Shown here piece after piece: positions 9,436 to 18,094 of a DNA stretch of 64,000 nucleotides. The notes below the pieces were generated by a model that made no database searches, had not been told where the DNA came from, and worked only from the letters and a program-made list of their open reading frames with translations. A program made the translations under genes and the position numbers. The stretch comes from Cellulophaga tyrosinoxydans (GTDB lineage Bacteria; Bacteroidota; Bacteroidia; Flavobacteriales; Flavobacteriaceae), in assembly GCF_900176415.1 (NCBI RefSeq), contig NZ_FWXO01000001.1:1506459-1570458 (forward strand), read 5' to 3'. How positions within the stretch are numbered: the stretch's first letter is position 1; every line of letters starts with the position of its first letter.

Positions 9436-10017
9436 ATGAAAATTCTTGTTGTTGTTTCTTTTATTTTTATTTCAATAATTGCCCAAGCTCAAGAAAAATG
9501 GCAAACATCTGCTCAATTCGACTTTATTTTCCCAAGTAATAAGGAGTATTCCTATAATGACTCAAACAATGTTTTTACGGATGTTGAATTAGATAATTCC
9601 GGGTTTTTATTAAGTTCTTTTGCTGTGCAAGGAGATTATAATTATTTTATTTTCAAAAAGCTAAGTTTAGGTGTTGTAGGGGGCTTTCAGACGCTATCAA
9701 AGCCCAGTTACTCTTTTCTTAAGGTAGGTGGAGTTATGCGCTATTTTTTTACAGATAAAAATAGTGGTTTTCTTTATATTAATGCAACAAACGATTTTAG
9801 CTTAAATAAAGATAAATTTAAAACAGGTGCAACTGCAAGAGCTGGTGTTGGTTTTCCAATTCTACAAAAAGATGAATATCAATTAATTCTTAATCTATTT
9901 GGAGAATATACACAACTACAATTAGATGGCGGTAAGCCATTATTAGGACTCCCAGATGAAACCCCCAAATATTACGCAACAAGATCTCTTGGATTAAGTG
10001 TAGGTATCGTTTTTTAA
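9436..10017 (+). CDS. Small outer-membrane beta-barrel protein
   Basis: This 193-residue protein has a signal peptide ending near residue 18 (IAQAQ). About eight amphipathic strands with alternating hydrophobic residues follow, and the protein ends in LGLSVGIVF, a C-terminal strand with terminal phenylalanine typical of outer-membrane barrels. It resembles small OmpW/PorT-like or outer membrane beta-barrel domain proteins, but no specific function is recognised. It lies 50 bases after era with its own possible promoter and a terminator just downstream. Confidence 0.75.
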   Translation: MKILVVVSFIFISIIAQAQEKWQTSAQFDFIFPSNKEYSYNDSNNVFTDVELDNSGFLLSSFAVQGDYNYFIFKKLSLGVVGGFQTLSKPSYSFLKVGGVMRYFFTDKNSGFLYINATNDFSLNKDKFKTGATARAGVGFPILQKDEYQLILNLFGEYTQLQLDGGKPLLGLPDETPKYYATRSLGLSVGIVF

Positions 10018-10040
10018 AAATTAATATTTTTTTCTAAAAA

Positions 10041-10074
10041 AAAGAGGCTTTACCATTCATGGTTAAGCCTCTTT
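10041..10074. terminator. Bidirectional intrinsic terminator
   Basis: AAAGAGGCTT pairs with AAGCCTCTTT and the stem extends through one mismatch to ACC/GGT around a short loop. An A-run precedes it and a T-run follows. It separates the barrel gene from the convergent membrane-protein gene. Confidence 0.8.
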
Positions 10075-10110
10075 TGTATTTATAATCTACCCAATGTAAT
10101 TGTAAAAACT

Positions 10111-10626
10111 TTATTCTCCCCCTTTGGGGGTTCGGGGGCTTATTACCTCTTCCATAAAATCATGCAATTCATGCATTTGTGGTCTCCCTTTGGCTCTGCC
10201 TAACCTGCCAAATGCATAAAGTGCAAACCAAATCACAATCAATCCGATCATTAATCCTATTTGCAAAGTATAGGTTTTATCCAGAGCGGCATTAGAATAA
10301 GCCCATACGCCTAGAACTATAAATAGGGTAGCAACGCCAAAATGTAGAAACATAAAGAATGTCCAAAGTGCAGGATTGGGCCCAAAAACACCGTAAATTT
10401 TGCTCGTTTTAAGGTCTTCATTGTTTACAATTTCTAAATGTAATTGAGGAGACCAAAAGTGGTTTTCTTTTGCATTAAATTTTATAAACACATGATCATC
10501 TAAGCGCTTTACTATAAAGGGATCTTTGCGTGTTTTTTCAAAAGCTAATAGAATAGCGTCACTAGGCGAGTCCAGTTCTCTCTGAAATCTAGGCCGTAAA
10601 ACAATAGTATTTGGCAGACTTTTCAC
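10111..10626 (-). CDS. Two-helix membrane protein, unknown function
   Basis: This 171-residue protein starts at GTG. An N-terminal soluble part of about 85 residues precedes two transmembrane helices (about 87-107 and 119-140). The short C-terminal tail contains [16 protein letters not shown] recognise no catalytic motif. It is divergent from der, starting 77 bases before the der start codon. Its closeness to two ribosome-assembly GTPases may tempt a GTPase label, but it has no GTP-binding motif. Confidence 0.75.
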   Translation of the reverse strand: MKSLPNTIVLRPRFQRELDSPSDAILLAFEKTRKDPFIVKRLDDHVFIKFNAKENHFWSPQLHLEIVNNEDLKTSKIYGVFGPNPALWTFFMFLHFGVATLFIVLGVWAYSNAALDKTYTLQIGLMIGLIVIWFALYAFGRLGRAKGRPQMHELHDFMEEVISPRTPKGGE

Positions 10627-10678
10627 TGTTACAGGTATTTAGGCATAGAAGTTATCATTTTTCTTCAATAAATAATAG

Positions 10679-10686
10679 TACTTTTG
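10679..10686 (+). promoter_or_regulatory. Promoter -7 element of der
   Basis: TACTTTTG matches TAnnTTTG and ends 17 bases before the chosen der start at 10704, so the leader would be very short. This supports the 10704 start over the longer upstream reading frame. A convincing -33 TTG is not seen. Confidence 0.5.
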
Positions 10687-10703
10687 CACCAAAATTACGA
10701 AGT

Positions 10704-12011
10704 ATGAGTGCTATTGTAGCCATTGTAGGAAGACCAAATGTTGGTAAATCAACCCTTTTTAACCGTTTAATTAAACGTAGAGAGGCTATTGTTGATGCGG
10801 TAAGTGGGGTAACTCGCGATCGTCACTATGGTAAAAGCGACTGGAATGGAAGAGAATTTTCTGTGATTGATACAGGAGGTTACGTAAAAGGTAGTGATGA
10901 CGTTTTTGAAGCAGAAATCGATAAGCAAGTAGAATTAGCTATTGATGAAGCCGATGTTATTATTTTTATGGTCGATGTAGAAACCGGCGTAACAGGTATG
11001 GATGAAGATGTTGCTAAACTGCTGCGCAAAGTCAAAAAACCTGTATTATTAGCAGTAAATAAAGTAGATAATAATAAAAGAGCAGAAGATGCTGTGGAGT
11101 TTTATTCCTTAGGCTTAGGCGATTATTTTACTATTGCAAGTACTAATGGAAGTGGAACTGGTGATTTGCTTGATGCGCTTGTTGAGGTCTTGCCAGAGAA
11201 AGAACCAAATAGAGATGACGAGCTTCCAAGATTTGCCGTAGTGGGTCGACCAAATGCTGGTAAATCATCATTTATAAATGCTTTAATAGGTGAAGATCGT
11301 TATATCGTTACGGATGTTGCTGGTACCACAAGAGATAGTATCGATACAAAATACAACCGTTTTGGATTTGAGTTTAACTTAGTAGATACTGCGGGGATTC
11401 GTAGAAAATCTAAAGTAAGAGAAGATTTAGAATTTTATTCAGTAATGCGTTCTGTAAGAGCAATTGAGCATTCCGATGTTTGTATCATTATTTTAGATGC
11501 AACACGTGGTTTTGACGGGCAAGTACAGAATATATTTTGGTTAGCGCAACGCAATAATAAAGGGATAGTAATACTTGTTAATAAATGGGATTTGGTGGAA
11601 GATAAAGAAACCAATACCATCAAGCATTACACGCAAAAAATTAAAGAAGCCATGGAGCCTTTTACCGATGTTCCTATTGTATTTATGTCGGTTTTAGCTA
11701 AGCAGCGTATTTTTAAGGCTATTGAAACGGCGGTTCAAGTTTACGAAAATAGAAGTCGTAAAATTCAAACCCGTAAGTTTAATGATGTCATGTTGCCGTT
11801 AATTGAAAATTATCCACCACCAGCATACAAAGGAAAATTTGTAAAGATTAAATTCTGTACACAATTACCAACACCATATCCGCAGTTTGCATTTTTCTGT
11901 AATTTGCCTCAATATGTAAGGGATCCATACAAACGATTTTTGGAAAATAAACTACGTGAGAATTTTGATTTCACTGGGGTTCCAATATCTGTTTTTATGC
12001 GTAAAAAATAA
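10704..12011 (+). CDS. der: Ribosome biogenesis GTPase Der (EngA)
   Basis: From ATG 10704 the protein is 435 residues, the normal Der length. The open frame runs further upstream, but that part has no Der character and overlaps the -7 element. Two tandem GTPase domains are visible, with GRPNVGKS at about residue 9 and GRPNAGKS at about residue 181, each followed by NKVD or NKWD specificity motifs. A KH-like C-terminal domain closes the protein. Der acts in 50S subunit maturation. All motifs are intact. Confidence 0.97.
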   Translation: MSAIVAIVGRPNVGKSTLFNRLIKRREAIVDAVSGVTRDRHYGKSDWNGREFSVIDTGGYVKGSDDVFEAEIDKQVELAIDEADVIIFMVDVETGVTGMDEDVAKLLRKVKKPVLLAVNKVDNNKRAEDAVEFYSLGLGDYFTIASTNGSGTGDLLDALVEVLPEKEPNRDDELPRFAVVGRPNAGKSSFINALIGEDRYIVTDVAGTTRDSIDTKYNRFGFEFNLVDTAGIRRKSKVREDLEFYSVMRSVRAIEHSDVCIIILDATRGFDGQVQNIFWLAQRNNKGIVILVNKWDLVEDKETNTIKHYTQKIKEAMEPFTDVPIVFMSVLAKQRIFKAIETAVQVYENRSRKIQTRKFNDVMLPLIENYPPPAYKGKFVKIKFCTQLPTPYPQFAFFCNLPQYVRDPYKRFLENKLRENFDFTGVPISVFMRKK

Positions 12012-12015
12012 GTCA

Positions 12016-12067
12016 AAAAAAATCAACCTTTGAAGGAAGAATCTCTTACGATAAGGTTGGTTTTTAT
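12016..12067. terminator. Probable terminator after der, inside the LacI remnant
   Basis: AAAAATCAACCTT pairs with AAGGTTGGTTTTT (one wobble) across a 22-base loop, with T-rich flanks on both strands. It begins just after the der stop and overlaps the tail of the broken LacI-type gene, so it may once have ended both genes. Confidence 0.5.
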
Positions 12068-12247
12068 TTCTATTGTTTTTGTTATTAGCGCATCATTCGG
12101 ATGGTCTATTTCATCAATTAAATAGTCCACCGCAGTTCTACCAATGCGTTCACCAGGCTGGTCTACAGTGGTTAAATTAGGAACAATTATTTTAGAATTT
12201 ACCGAGTTGCTAAAGCCAACAACGGCAATTTCTTCTGGAATTTTTAT
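12023..12247 (-). pseudogene. LacI-type transcriptional regulator, C-terminal remnant
   Basis: The minus strand between about 12247 and the stop at 12023 encodes some 74 residues that read like the end of a LacI/GalR effector domain: IKIPEEIAVVGFSNS, then PNLTTVDQPGERIGRTAVDYL and a closing LIVRDSSF. The DNA-binding domain and most of the sugar-binding domain are missing. Upstream of the IKIP motif the frame hits a stop within four codons and the homology ends. It abuts a glycerate kinase remnant on the opposite strand, which suggests one deletion removed both N-terminal parts. Confidence 0.85.
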
Positions 12248-12475
12248 GTTGAATTAGTTAAAGACGTTACAACCATTGCCCAAAAGTTTCGCATACCTAT
12301 AGTTGCGATTTTTGGTAAATTGGATTTAAATGAAGCGCAAATCCAAAAAATGGGCTTAGAAAATGCTTTTCAAATATATGACCCTGAAAAAGGAGTTGCC
12401 TATAGTATGGAAAATGCATCTAAGCTTGTTGAGGACGTGCTTTTTCAGTTTTTTAGCAAGAAACACTCCTTATAA
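12242..12475 (+). pseudogene. Glycerate kinase, C-terminal remnant
   Basis: An open frame without a suitable start encodes about 77 residues ending at 12473-12475. The pattern AQKFRIPIVAIFGKLDL followed by an AFQIYDP-like segment and a helical LVEDVLFQFF tail resembles the last part of GlxK-type glycerate 2-kinases, which phosphorylate glycerate in glyoxylate and sugar-acid breakdown. The ATP and substrate-binding parts are missing. The fragment begins at the same bases where the LacI remnant ends. The assignment rests on pattern memory and could be tested by database search. Confidence 0.7.
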
Positions 12476-12516
12476 ACCAGTATTAAATAAATTTAATACT
12501 TAGATAAATTGTTGGC

Positions 12517-12553
12517 TTTATAATTAAATGTATATTCTACATTTAATTATAAA
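12517..12553. repeat. 16-bp perfect inverted repeat
   Basis: TTTATAATTAAATGTA (12517-12532) and its exact complement (12538-12553) flank a five-base spacer, TATTC. No T-run follows, so it does not look like a terminator. It lies about 80 bases before the start of the outer-membrane receptor gene at 12634 and could be an operator or an mRNA leader hairpin. Confidence 0.6.
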
Positions 12554-12633
12554 ATTATGTTAACGCTTGCCAAGCATTTGATAGGTTGCCATATTTTTAG
12601 CGCAACCAAAAATTCATCAATCCAAATAATCAA

Positions 12634-15405
12634 ATGCAAAAATCTTTTTTAACAGTAGTATTTTTCCTTGGTATTTTTTCATTTTCTAATGCTCAAGACT
12701 TTTTAATAAAAGGAAAAATAGTAGACTTGGATACGCAAACGCCCTTAGAAGCCACTACAATTTATGCCGAATCTATTTTAGATAGTACACTTATAGCTTA
12801 TAGCATAACAGATCAAAATGGGTTATTTGAGTTAGAAGGAAAAACAAGTTTAAGTAAGTTTAATGTATTCTTTTCATACAACGGTTACAAAACTTTAAAG
12901 ATGACCCTTGAAAGGAAATCTCTTATCAATTTAAATACTATTCAATTAGAGGAGCAGTTTGAAGAATTAAAAGGAGTACAAGTATCGGGCGAGAGAGTGC
13001 CTATAACTATAAAAAAAGATACTTTAGAATTTAATGCAGATTCGTTTAAAACACGACCTGACGCCACCGTTGAAGATGTGCTAAAAAAGCTCCCCGGAGT
13101 AGAAGTTGATAGTAATGGAAAAATTACCGTTAATGGTAAGGAGGTTAATCAGGTACTAGTAAATGGCCAAGTTTTCTTTAGTAACGATCCTAAAGTTGCA
13201 ACTAAAAGTCTGCCTAAAGAAATTATTAGCAAAATTCAAATTACCAATACCAAAACAAAGGAGCAGGAATTTGCTGGTGAAGATGGAGACGGAGAAACAA
13301 AAACCATCAATCTTACAATTAAAGAAGACAAAAACAAAGGCTATTTAGGAAGAATGGCTGCTGGTTATGGTACAGATGACCGATATCAGGCTAACGGACT
13401 TTTAAATTATTTTAATAATAAAAAGCGCCTGAGTGTTATAGCAAGCACCAATAATATTAATAATGCAGGATTTTCTTTTGACGAAATTTACGATATGGTA
13501 GGTAACTCAGGAGGGAGAGTGTCATTTAATAGCAATGGAGGTTTTGAAGTTGGCGGTTTGTCTTTTGGTTTTGGCGAAGGAATTACCACTTCCTCAACTG
13601 TGGGAGCTAGTTATGCCGATCAAGAAAAAAATAAATATGAAGTAAGTAGTAATTACTTTTTCTCGTATAGTGATTCTTATAATGACCAAAAAACATTCAG
13701 GGAAAACATTCTGCCAGATGGTAGTTTTTTCACCAACACCGAATCTAATTTTAGAGGAAGCACTAATAGTAATCAAGGTGGAGCAGATTTGGAGTTTGAT
13801 ATTGATAAAACACTACGAGTTTCAGTAGAACCATCATTAAGTATTAATAGAACAAATTCTGCTAATTATTCCAACACAACATCAAATGATGAGGATGGAG
13901 CATTAATTAATAGTAATGAAACCGCAACAATAAGTGATGGCCAACAAAGGAATTTTTCTAATAGAATGACCATTTTTAAAAAATTAGATACTATTGGTAA
14001 ATACATTCGCTTTTCTTTTAGAAATAATAATTCAGAAAATATAAACTTCGCTAATTTAAATTCTCTACGTGAAATTTTCGGTGCTAACCCAAGTGAAGAA
14101 ACTTTAGATCAAATTACAGATTCTAATAATAAAAACGATTCTTATGAAATTGGAGTAAGATACAGACAACCGTTAGCAGATAAAATTTATTTAGATTTTG
14201 GTTATGAATATCAGAATAACCAACGCAACAATAAACGATCTGTGTATGATTTTGATGCGATTACAGATGATTATACCAATTTTAATCAAAGTTTAAGTTC
14301 AGATTTTAGATTTAATACCGAGCAGCAGACTCCTTCATTACGCTTTAATAGTGACCGGGAGAAGTTTCGTTTGAGAATAGGAGTTGATTATACAGCTACT
14401 AACCTGAACAATAGGGATTATTTGCAAAATACTTCGTTTTCTAAAAATTATAGTAATGTGTTGCCTAATGCGAATATTTCGTATACCATAGATAAATCTA
14501 AAAGACTTGGATTATGGTATAATTCTGACTTAAATATTCCATCAGTTAATCAGTTACAGCCTATTCCTAATGTTTCAAATCCTTTAAATATTATTGTAGG
14601 TAATCCAAATTTATCACCTTCAGTAAATCATAGGATAAATATTAATTATAATGATTATAATTGGAAAGATCGTACCGGTTTTTTTATGTACGCAGGTGCA
14701 ACAATTGAAGACAATAGTGTTTCTTCTGTAACCACAACAGATGAAGATTTTTTAAGAACTACCACTTATGCAAATATTGATGGAAATTTAAATGGGTATG
14801 GAGGTATGCAGTACTCTAAGGAAATTAAAAAAGACAGTGCTTATTCCATTAAATTCAACATAAGACCCTATGTCAACTTTAATAAGCGTGTAGGTTTTAC
14901 CAATGGTGCGCGATTAGAGTCTAAAAACCTTTCTTTTACGCCAAGAGTCTCCACCACCTTAAATTTTAGAGAGCTGGTCGAAATAGAACCAGTTTATGCA
15001 ATTACCTTTAATCAAACAAAATATAATATTGACGGATTTGATGATATAAATTTTATTGTTCATAATCTACAGTTTAAAACTACCACTTATTGGCCCGAAA
15101 ATTTAATTTGGGGTAATGATATTACGTATAGTTATAATGGTAATGTAGGGCCAGGATTTGATAAAGATGCTGTTTTTTGGAATATGAGCTTAGGTTGGCA
15201 ATTGTTGGATAAAAATGCCACTATAAAAGTTTTGGCGTATGACTTATTAAATCAGAATATTAATACTAGAAGAACCTCCGGAGAAGACTTTATTCAAGAT
15301 TTTCAAGGCACGGTATTGCAACAATACTTTATGCTCAGTTTTAGCTATAAGTTCGATCAATTTGGAGGTAAGAAGTCACGAGGAAATGGTGTCAGATTTA
15401 TGTAG
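12634..15405 (+). CDS. TonB-receptor-like outer-membrane beta-barrel protein
   Basis: This 923-residue protein has a signal peptide ending near residue 20 (FSNAQ). A carboxypeptidase-regulatory-like domain follows (about 22-110, GKIVDLDTQTPLEATTIY). Next is a plug-like domain (about 120-240) with PDATVEDVLKKLPGVEVD and VNGKEVNQVLVNGQVFF. A long barrel of aromatic-rich strands ends in YKFDQFGGKKSRGNGVRFM. This is the outer membrane beta-barrel family common in Bacteroidota, often annotated as a TonB-dependent receptor. No SusD partner is adjacent and the ligand is unknown. A strong inverted repeat lies upstream. Confidence 0.9.
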   Translation: MQKSFLTVVFFLGIFSFSNAQDFLIKGKIVDLDTQTPLEATTIYAESILDSTLIAYSITDQNGLFELEGKTSLSKFNVFFSYNGYKTLKMTLERKSLINLNTIQLEEQFEELKGVQVSGERVPITIKKDTLEFNADSFKTRPDATVEDVLKKLPGVEVDSNGKITVNGKEVNQVLVNGQVFFSNDPKVATKSLPKEIISKIQITNTKTKEQEFAGEDGDGETKTINLTIKEDKNKGYLGRMAAGYGTDDRYQANGLLNYFNNKKRLSVIASTNNINNAGFSFDEIYDMVGNSGGRVSFNSNGGFEVGGLSFGFGEGITTSSTVGASYADQEKNKYEVSSNYFFSYSDSYNDQKTFRENILPDGSFFTNTESNFRGSTNSNQGGADLEFDIDKTLRVSVEPSLSINRTNSANYSNTTSNDEDGALINSNETATISDGQQRNFSNRMTIFKKLDTIGKYIRFSFRNNNSENINFANLNSLREIFGANPSEETLDQITDSNNKNDSYEIGVRYRQPLADKIYLDFGYEYQNNQRNNKRSVYDFDAITDDYTNFNQSLSSDFRFNTEQQTPSLRFNSDREKFRLRIGVDYTATNLNNRDYLQNTSFSKNYSNVLPNANISYTIDKSKRLGLWYNSDLNIPSVNQLQPIPNVSNPLNIIVGNPNLSPSVNHRININYNDYNWKDRTGFFMYAGATIEDNSVSSVTTTDEDFLRTTTYANIDGNLNGYGGMQYSKEIKKDSAYSIKFNIRPYVNFNKRVGFTNGARLESKNLSFTPRVSTTLNFRELVEIEPVYAITFNQTKYNIDGFDDINFIVHNLQFKTTTYWPENLIWGNDITYSYNGNVGPGFDKDAVFWNMSLGWQLLDKNATIKVLAYDLLNQNINTRRTSGEDFIQDFQGTVLQQYFMLSFSYKFDQFGGKKSRGNGVRFM

Positions 15406-15413
15406 TCTATCCT

Positions 15414-15869
15414 CTAAGGTACAAATATGGTTATTGTATTTGTTTCATAGACTATTTCATTATCGATACCTATAATTGTAATTTGCGCAATATCTTTTTC
15501 AATTCCGCAACAATAATTGCCTTCTCCAATTTTTTCAACTGCAATTAAGGTGCTAAAATTAATTTCGGTCCCAATTTGAAAAGTATAATTGAAAGTTTCA
15601 GATGTGGTACTAGGTATAATTATAGCTATAGTACCATCTGTTTCAGAAAATGATTCAAAGGAAATTGTGTTTTCATTTTGGTCTACAATGTTAATATCGC
15701 CTTCAGAAAAAGTATTATTTGCTACTAAATTTTCGTTAGTATTTTTATCAATTAACCTAATATATACTTTTTCAGCATAACACGTTATTGCACTACAATC
15801 TTCAGTAGCATCATTTTCGCACTGCATTAAAAAAATAGAAATAGGAAGAAAGCAAAGATACTTTAGCAA
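15414..15869 (-). CDS. Lipoprotein, unknown function
   Basis: This 151-residue protein has a lipoprotein signal (PISIFLMQC, lipidated cysteine at residue 17) followed by an acidic Asn/Asp linker, so it is probably exported to the outer membrane. The mature part is beta-rich and contains several cysteines, including a CC pair near residue 119. No family is recognised. It is convergent with the receptor gene, eight bases from its stop, with no terminator visible in the gap. Confidence 0.75.
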   Translation of the reverse strand: MLKYLCFLPISIFLMQCENDATEDCSAITCYAEKVYIRLIDKNTNENLVANNTFSEGDINIVDQNENTISFESFSETDGTIAIIIPSTTSETFNYTFQIGTEINFSTLIAVEKIGEGNYCCGIEKDIAQITIIGIDNEIVYETNTITIFVP

Positions 15870-15928
15870 GACAATTTTATCTTAAGATGTATTTTTTAAC
15901 GAATGGTTGCTTTTTAACTATTAGGTTG

Positions 15929-16714
15929 TTACCATCCTCCAGAAGCTCCACCGCCTCCAAATCCGCCGCCGCCGAATCCGCCACCAAAGCCTCCGCCACC
16001 AGAACTGCCTCCGCCAAATCCTCCAGAGCTGCTTCCGCCACGACCCATATTGCTGAGAATAATGGCGTCCCAAATATCAAAACCACCAGATCTATTACCT
16101 CTGTTTCCTCCACCGTTTCTTCGGTTTTTGTTGGAGAGGATAATAATGATGATAATAAAAATTATAAAAGGGAAGATGCTTTCAAAAGGAAAAGAATTGT
16201 TATTGAAGTTGCGGTCTTCTTTAAATTCTCCCATTAAAACACTAAAAATGGCATCTGCACCACGATCTAAACCAGCATAATAATCGCCTGTTTTAAACTC
16301 AGGGATAATTACTTGTTCTATAATTCGCTTAGACATCGCATCAGTAAGTGATCCTTCAACTCCGTACCCAGTATTAATGGCTACTTTTCTATCGTCTTTA
16401 GCTAAGATTAATAAAACACCATTATCTTCATTAGCCTGGCCAATACCCCATTTTTGTCCCCATTGTGCTCCTAAAAAGTTAATTTCCTCGCCTTCGGTAG
16501 AGCTTATGATAACGACCACAATTTGTGTTGAGGTGCTATCAGCGTATTTTTTTAATTTTTGGGTTAAGCTAGTTTCTTGGGTATCCGAAAGTAAATTTAT
16601 GTAGTCGTATACACCTTTTTGCAAGCTAGGTTTGTCAGGAATTTTAAATTGTGAAATCCCAAATGCATAAACGCATAAAAACAGAATTAAAAGACTACCC
16701 TTTAGATACTTCAT
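15929..16714 (-). CDS. TPM domain membrane protein with glycine-rich tail
   Basis: I start this at ATG 16714 (261 residues), because that places a signal peptide first (MKYLKGSLLILFLCVYAFG). The TPM domain follows (about 25-150, with a GWGVEGSLTDAM-like region). A transmembrane helix lies near residue 175. The tail of about 60 residues is made almost only of glycine, serine and phenylalanine and ends in tryptophan, as in many YgcG-type proteins. TPM proteins are linked to the cell envelope and photosystem repair, but their bacterial role is unclear. The start overlaps the previous gene by 20 bases, showing tight coupling. Confidence 0.88.
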   Translation of the reverse strand: MKYLKGSLLILFLCVYAFGISQFKIPDKPSLQKGVYDYINLLSDTQETSLTQKLKKYADSTSTQIVVVIISSTEGEEINFLGAQWGQKWGIGQANEDNGVLLILAKDDRKVAINTGYGVEGSLTDAMSKRIIEQVIIPEFKTGDYYAGLDRGADAIFSVLMGEFKEDRNFNNNSFPFESIFPFIIFIIIIIILSNKNRRNGGGNRGNRSGGFDIWDAIILSNMGRGGSSSGGFGGGSSGGGGFGGGFGGGGFGGGGASGGW

Positions 16715-17132
16715 TGCTAAGTTCATTAGTATCGTTATGTTGCCAAGGGAAGTGATTTTCAAGCTCTTTGCCCGCTTTTAGCACCCCATCGATTATTCCT
16801 TGTTTAAAATTATTTTGTTTAAACTGCTGCTCAATAGCATCTTTAGTGGTGTTCCAGAAATTTTTAGGCACAACATTATTGATTCCTCGATCGCCATAAA
16901 TAACAAATTTTTTGTCATGAACAGCAACATATATGAGTACGCCATTTTCTTCTTTGGTGTTATCCATTTTTAGAAAATGAAAAACTTCTTGAGCTCTTTT
17001 AAAAGGCTCAATTTTTGAATGAGCTTCAATATGAACGCGAATTTCACCTGAAGTATTTTTTTCAGCCTCAATAATAGCCAGAACAATTTCTTGTTCTTCT
17101 GCAGCTGTTAAAAAATCTTCAACTTTAGACAT
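16695..17132 (-). CDS. TPM domain protein (second copy, soluble)
   Basis: This 145-residue protein is a TPM domain without signal peptide or membrane helix, so it is probably cytoplasmic. It carries the family features SGEIRVHIEA near residue 30, NGVLIYVAVHDKKFVIYGDRGIN near residue 65 and a following helical part. It lies eight bases after lemA and overlaps the membrane TPM gene. LemA-TPM-TPM triplets are common in Bacteroidota. The pair may work together at the membrane; this is inferred from linkage alone. Confidence 0.88.
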   Translation of the reverse strand: MSKVEDFLTAAEEQEIVLAIIEAEKNTSGEIRVHIEAHSKIEPFKRAQEVFHFLKMDNTKEENGVLIYVAVHDKKFVIYGDRGINNVVPKNFWNTTKDAIEQQFKQNNFKQGIIDGVLKAGKELENHFPWQHNDTNELSNEVSKG

Positions 17133-17140
17133 TTAAAATT

Positions 17141-17740
17141 CTATTTAAAATCAAAATTCACATCAGGAGCATTTTCAGCACCTGCGTTTGCAGAAAACAA
17201 TGACATTGCGTCAAAATTAGCGATACTAGCAATAATATTGGTAGGTATTTGCGCTATTTTAATGTTGTATTCGCCAGCTAAATCGTTAAATCTATTTCTC
17301 TCAACATTAATTCGGTTTTCGGTACCTTCTAATTGGGATTGTAAGTCTAAAAAATTTTGATTGGCTTTTAGTTCTGGATAACGTTCTACAACAACCATAA
17401 GTTTGCTAAGTGCACCTGTTAATCCGCTTTGTGCATCTTGGAATGCCGCCATTTTTTCTGGCGTTAAATTATTGGCATCAATAGTCGTTGAGGTAGCTTT
17501 TGCGCGTGCTTCAATCACTGCGGTTAGTGTACCTTTTTCAAAATCTGCGGCACCTTGCACTGTTTTTACTAAATTGCCTATAAGATCACTACGTCTTTGA
17601 TATGAACTTTCAACATTAGCCCATTGCTTCGTAGCTTGTCCCTTCATATTTACTAGTGTATTGTTAGTATTTACATACCACATTCCTAGAATGGCCATTA
17701 CAGCAATTACTACAATAATCCCTATTAGTCCTTTTTTCAT
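17141..17740 (-). CDS. LemA family protein
   Basis: This 199-residue protein has one N-terminal transmembrane helix (about 4-24). A helical-bundle domain follows with the family signature YNTLV-like NTNNTLVNMKGQATKQWANVE and LIGNLVKTVQG. The long helices are exposed outside the inner membrane. LemA proteins have no proven biochemical activity. The gene lies 24 bases downstream of the merR stop and eight bases before the TPM genes, consistent with a five-gene minus-strand operon starting at the M23 peptidase. Confidence 0.93.
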   Translation of the reverse strand: MKKGLIGIIVVIAVMAILGMWYVNTNNTLVNMKGQATKQWANVESSYQRRSDLIGNLVKTVQGAADFEKGTLTAVIEARAKATSTTIDANNLTPEKMAAFQDAQSGLTGALSKLMVVVERYPELKANQNFLDLQSQLEGTENRINVERNRFNDLAGEYNIKIAQIPTNIIASIANFDAMSLFSANAGAENAPDVNFDFK

Positions 17741-17764
17741 TTTATTAGTGTTTTTTGGTTTGTG

Positions 17765-18094
17765 TTATAATTGATTTTTAATTTTTATTAACTCTGCTTT
17801 TACACCTTCTAATTTTTGAATGATATCAAAAGTTGATAGCGTTTGGCTTTTATTCTCTTTTAAATGTGTTTTCGCACCATCAAGAGTAAAACCGCGTTCT
17901 TTTACCAAATGAAAAATTAATTGTAAGTTTTTCACATCTTGTGGCGTAAACTTACGATTGCCTTTGGCATTTTTCTTAGGTTGTAAAACATCAAATTCTT
18001 TTTCCCAGAATCTTATTAACGATGTATTTACGTTAAACGCTTTGGCGATTTCGCCAATTCCATAATATCGTTTTTCAGGTAGCTCTATGTGCAT
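17765..18094 (-). CDS. MerR family transcriptional regulator
   Basis: This 109-residue protein is nearly all MerR-type winged helix: YYGIGEIAKAFNVNTSLIRFWEKEF at residues 9-33, then an RKFTPQDVKNL wing. A short helical tail follows and there is no large effector domain. It shares one base with the M23 peptidase gene. Minimal MerR proteins next to LytM-type peptidases recur in Bacteroidota and may regulate envelope genes. The target is not shown by the sequence. Confidence 0.9.
   Translation of the reverse strand: MHIELPEKRYYGIGEIAKAFNVNTSLIRFWEKEFDVLQPKKNAKGNRKFTPQDVKNLQLIFHLVKERGFTLDGAKTHLKENKSQTLSTFDIIQKLEGVKAELIKIKNQL

Noticed and set aside
10611..10703. N-terminal extension of der to 10611
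   Set aside because: The added residues have no Der character and would span the promoter -7 element; the start at 10704 gives the normal length.
15887..16237. Plus- and minus-strand frames over the glycine-rich tail
   Set aside because: They are low-complexity Ser/Ala/Pro-rich reflections of the GGT/GGA codon repeat of the TPM gene.
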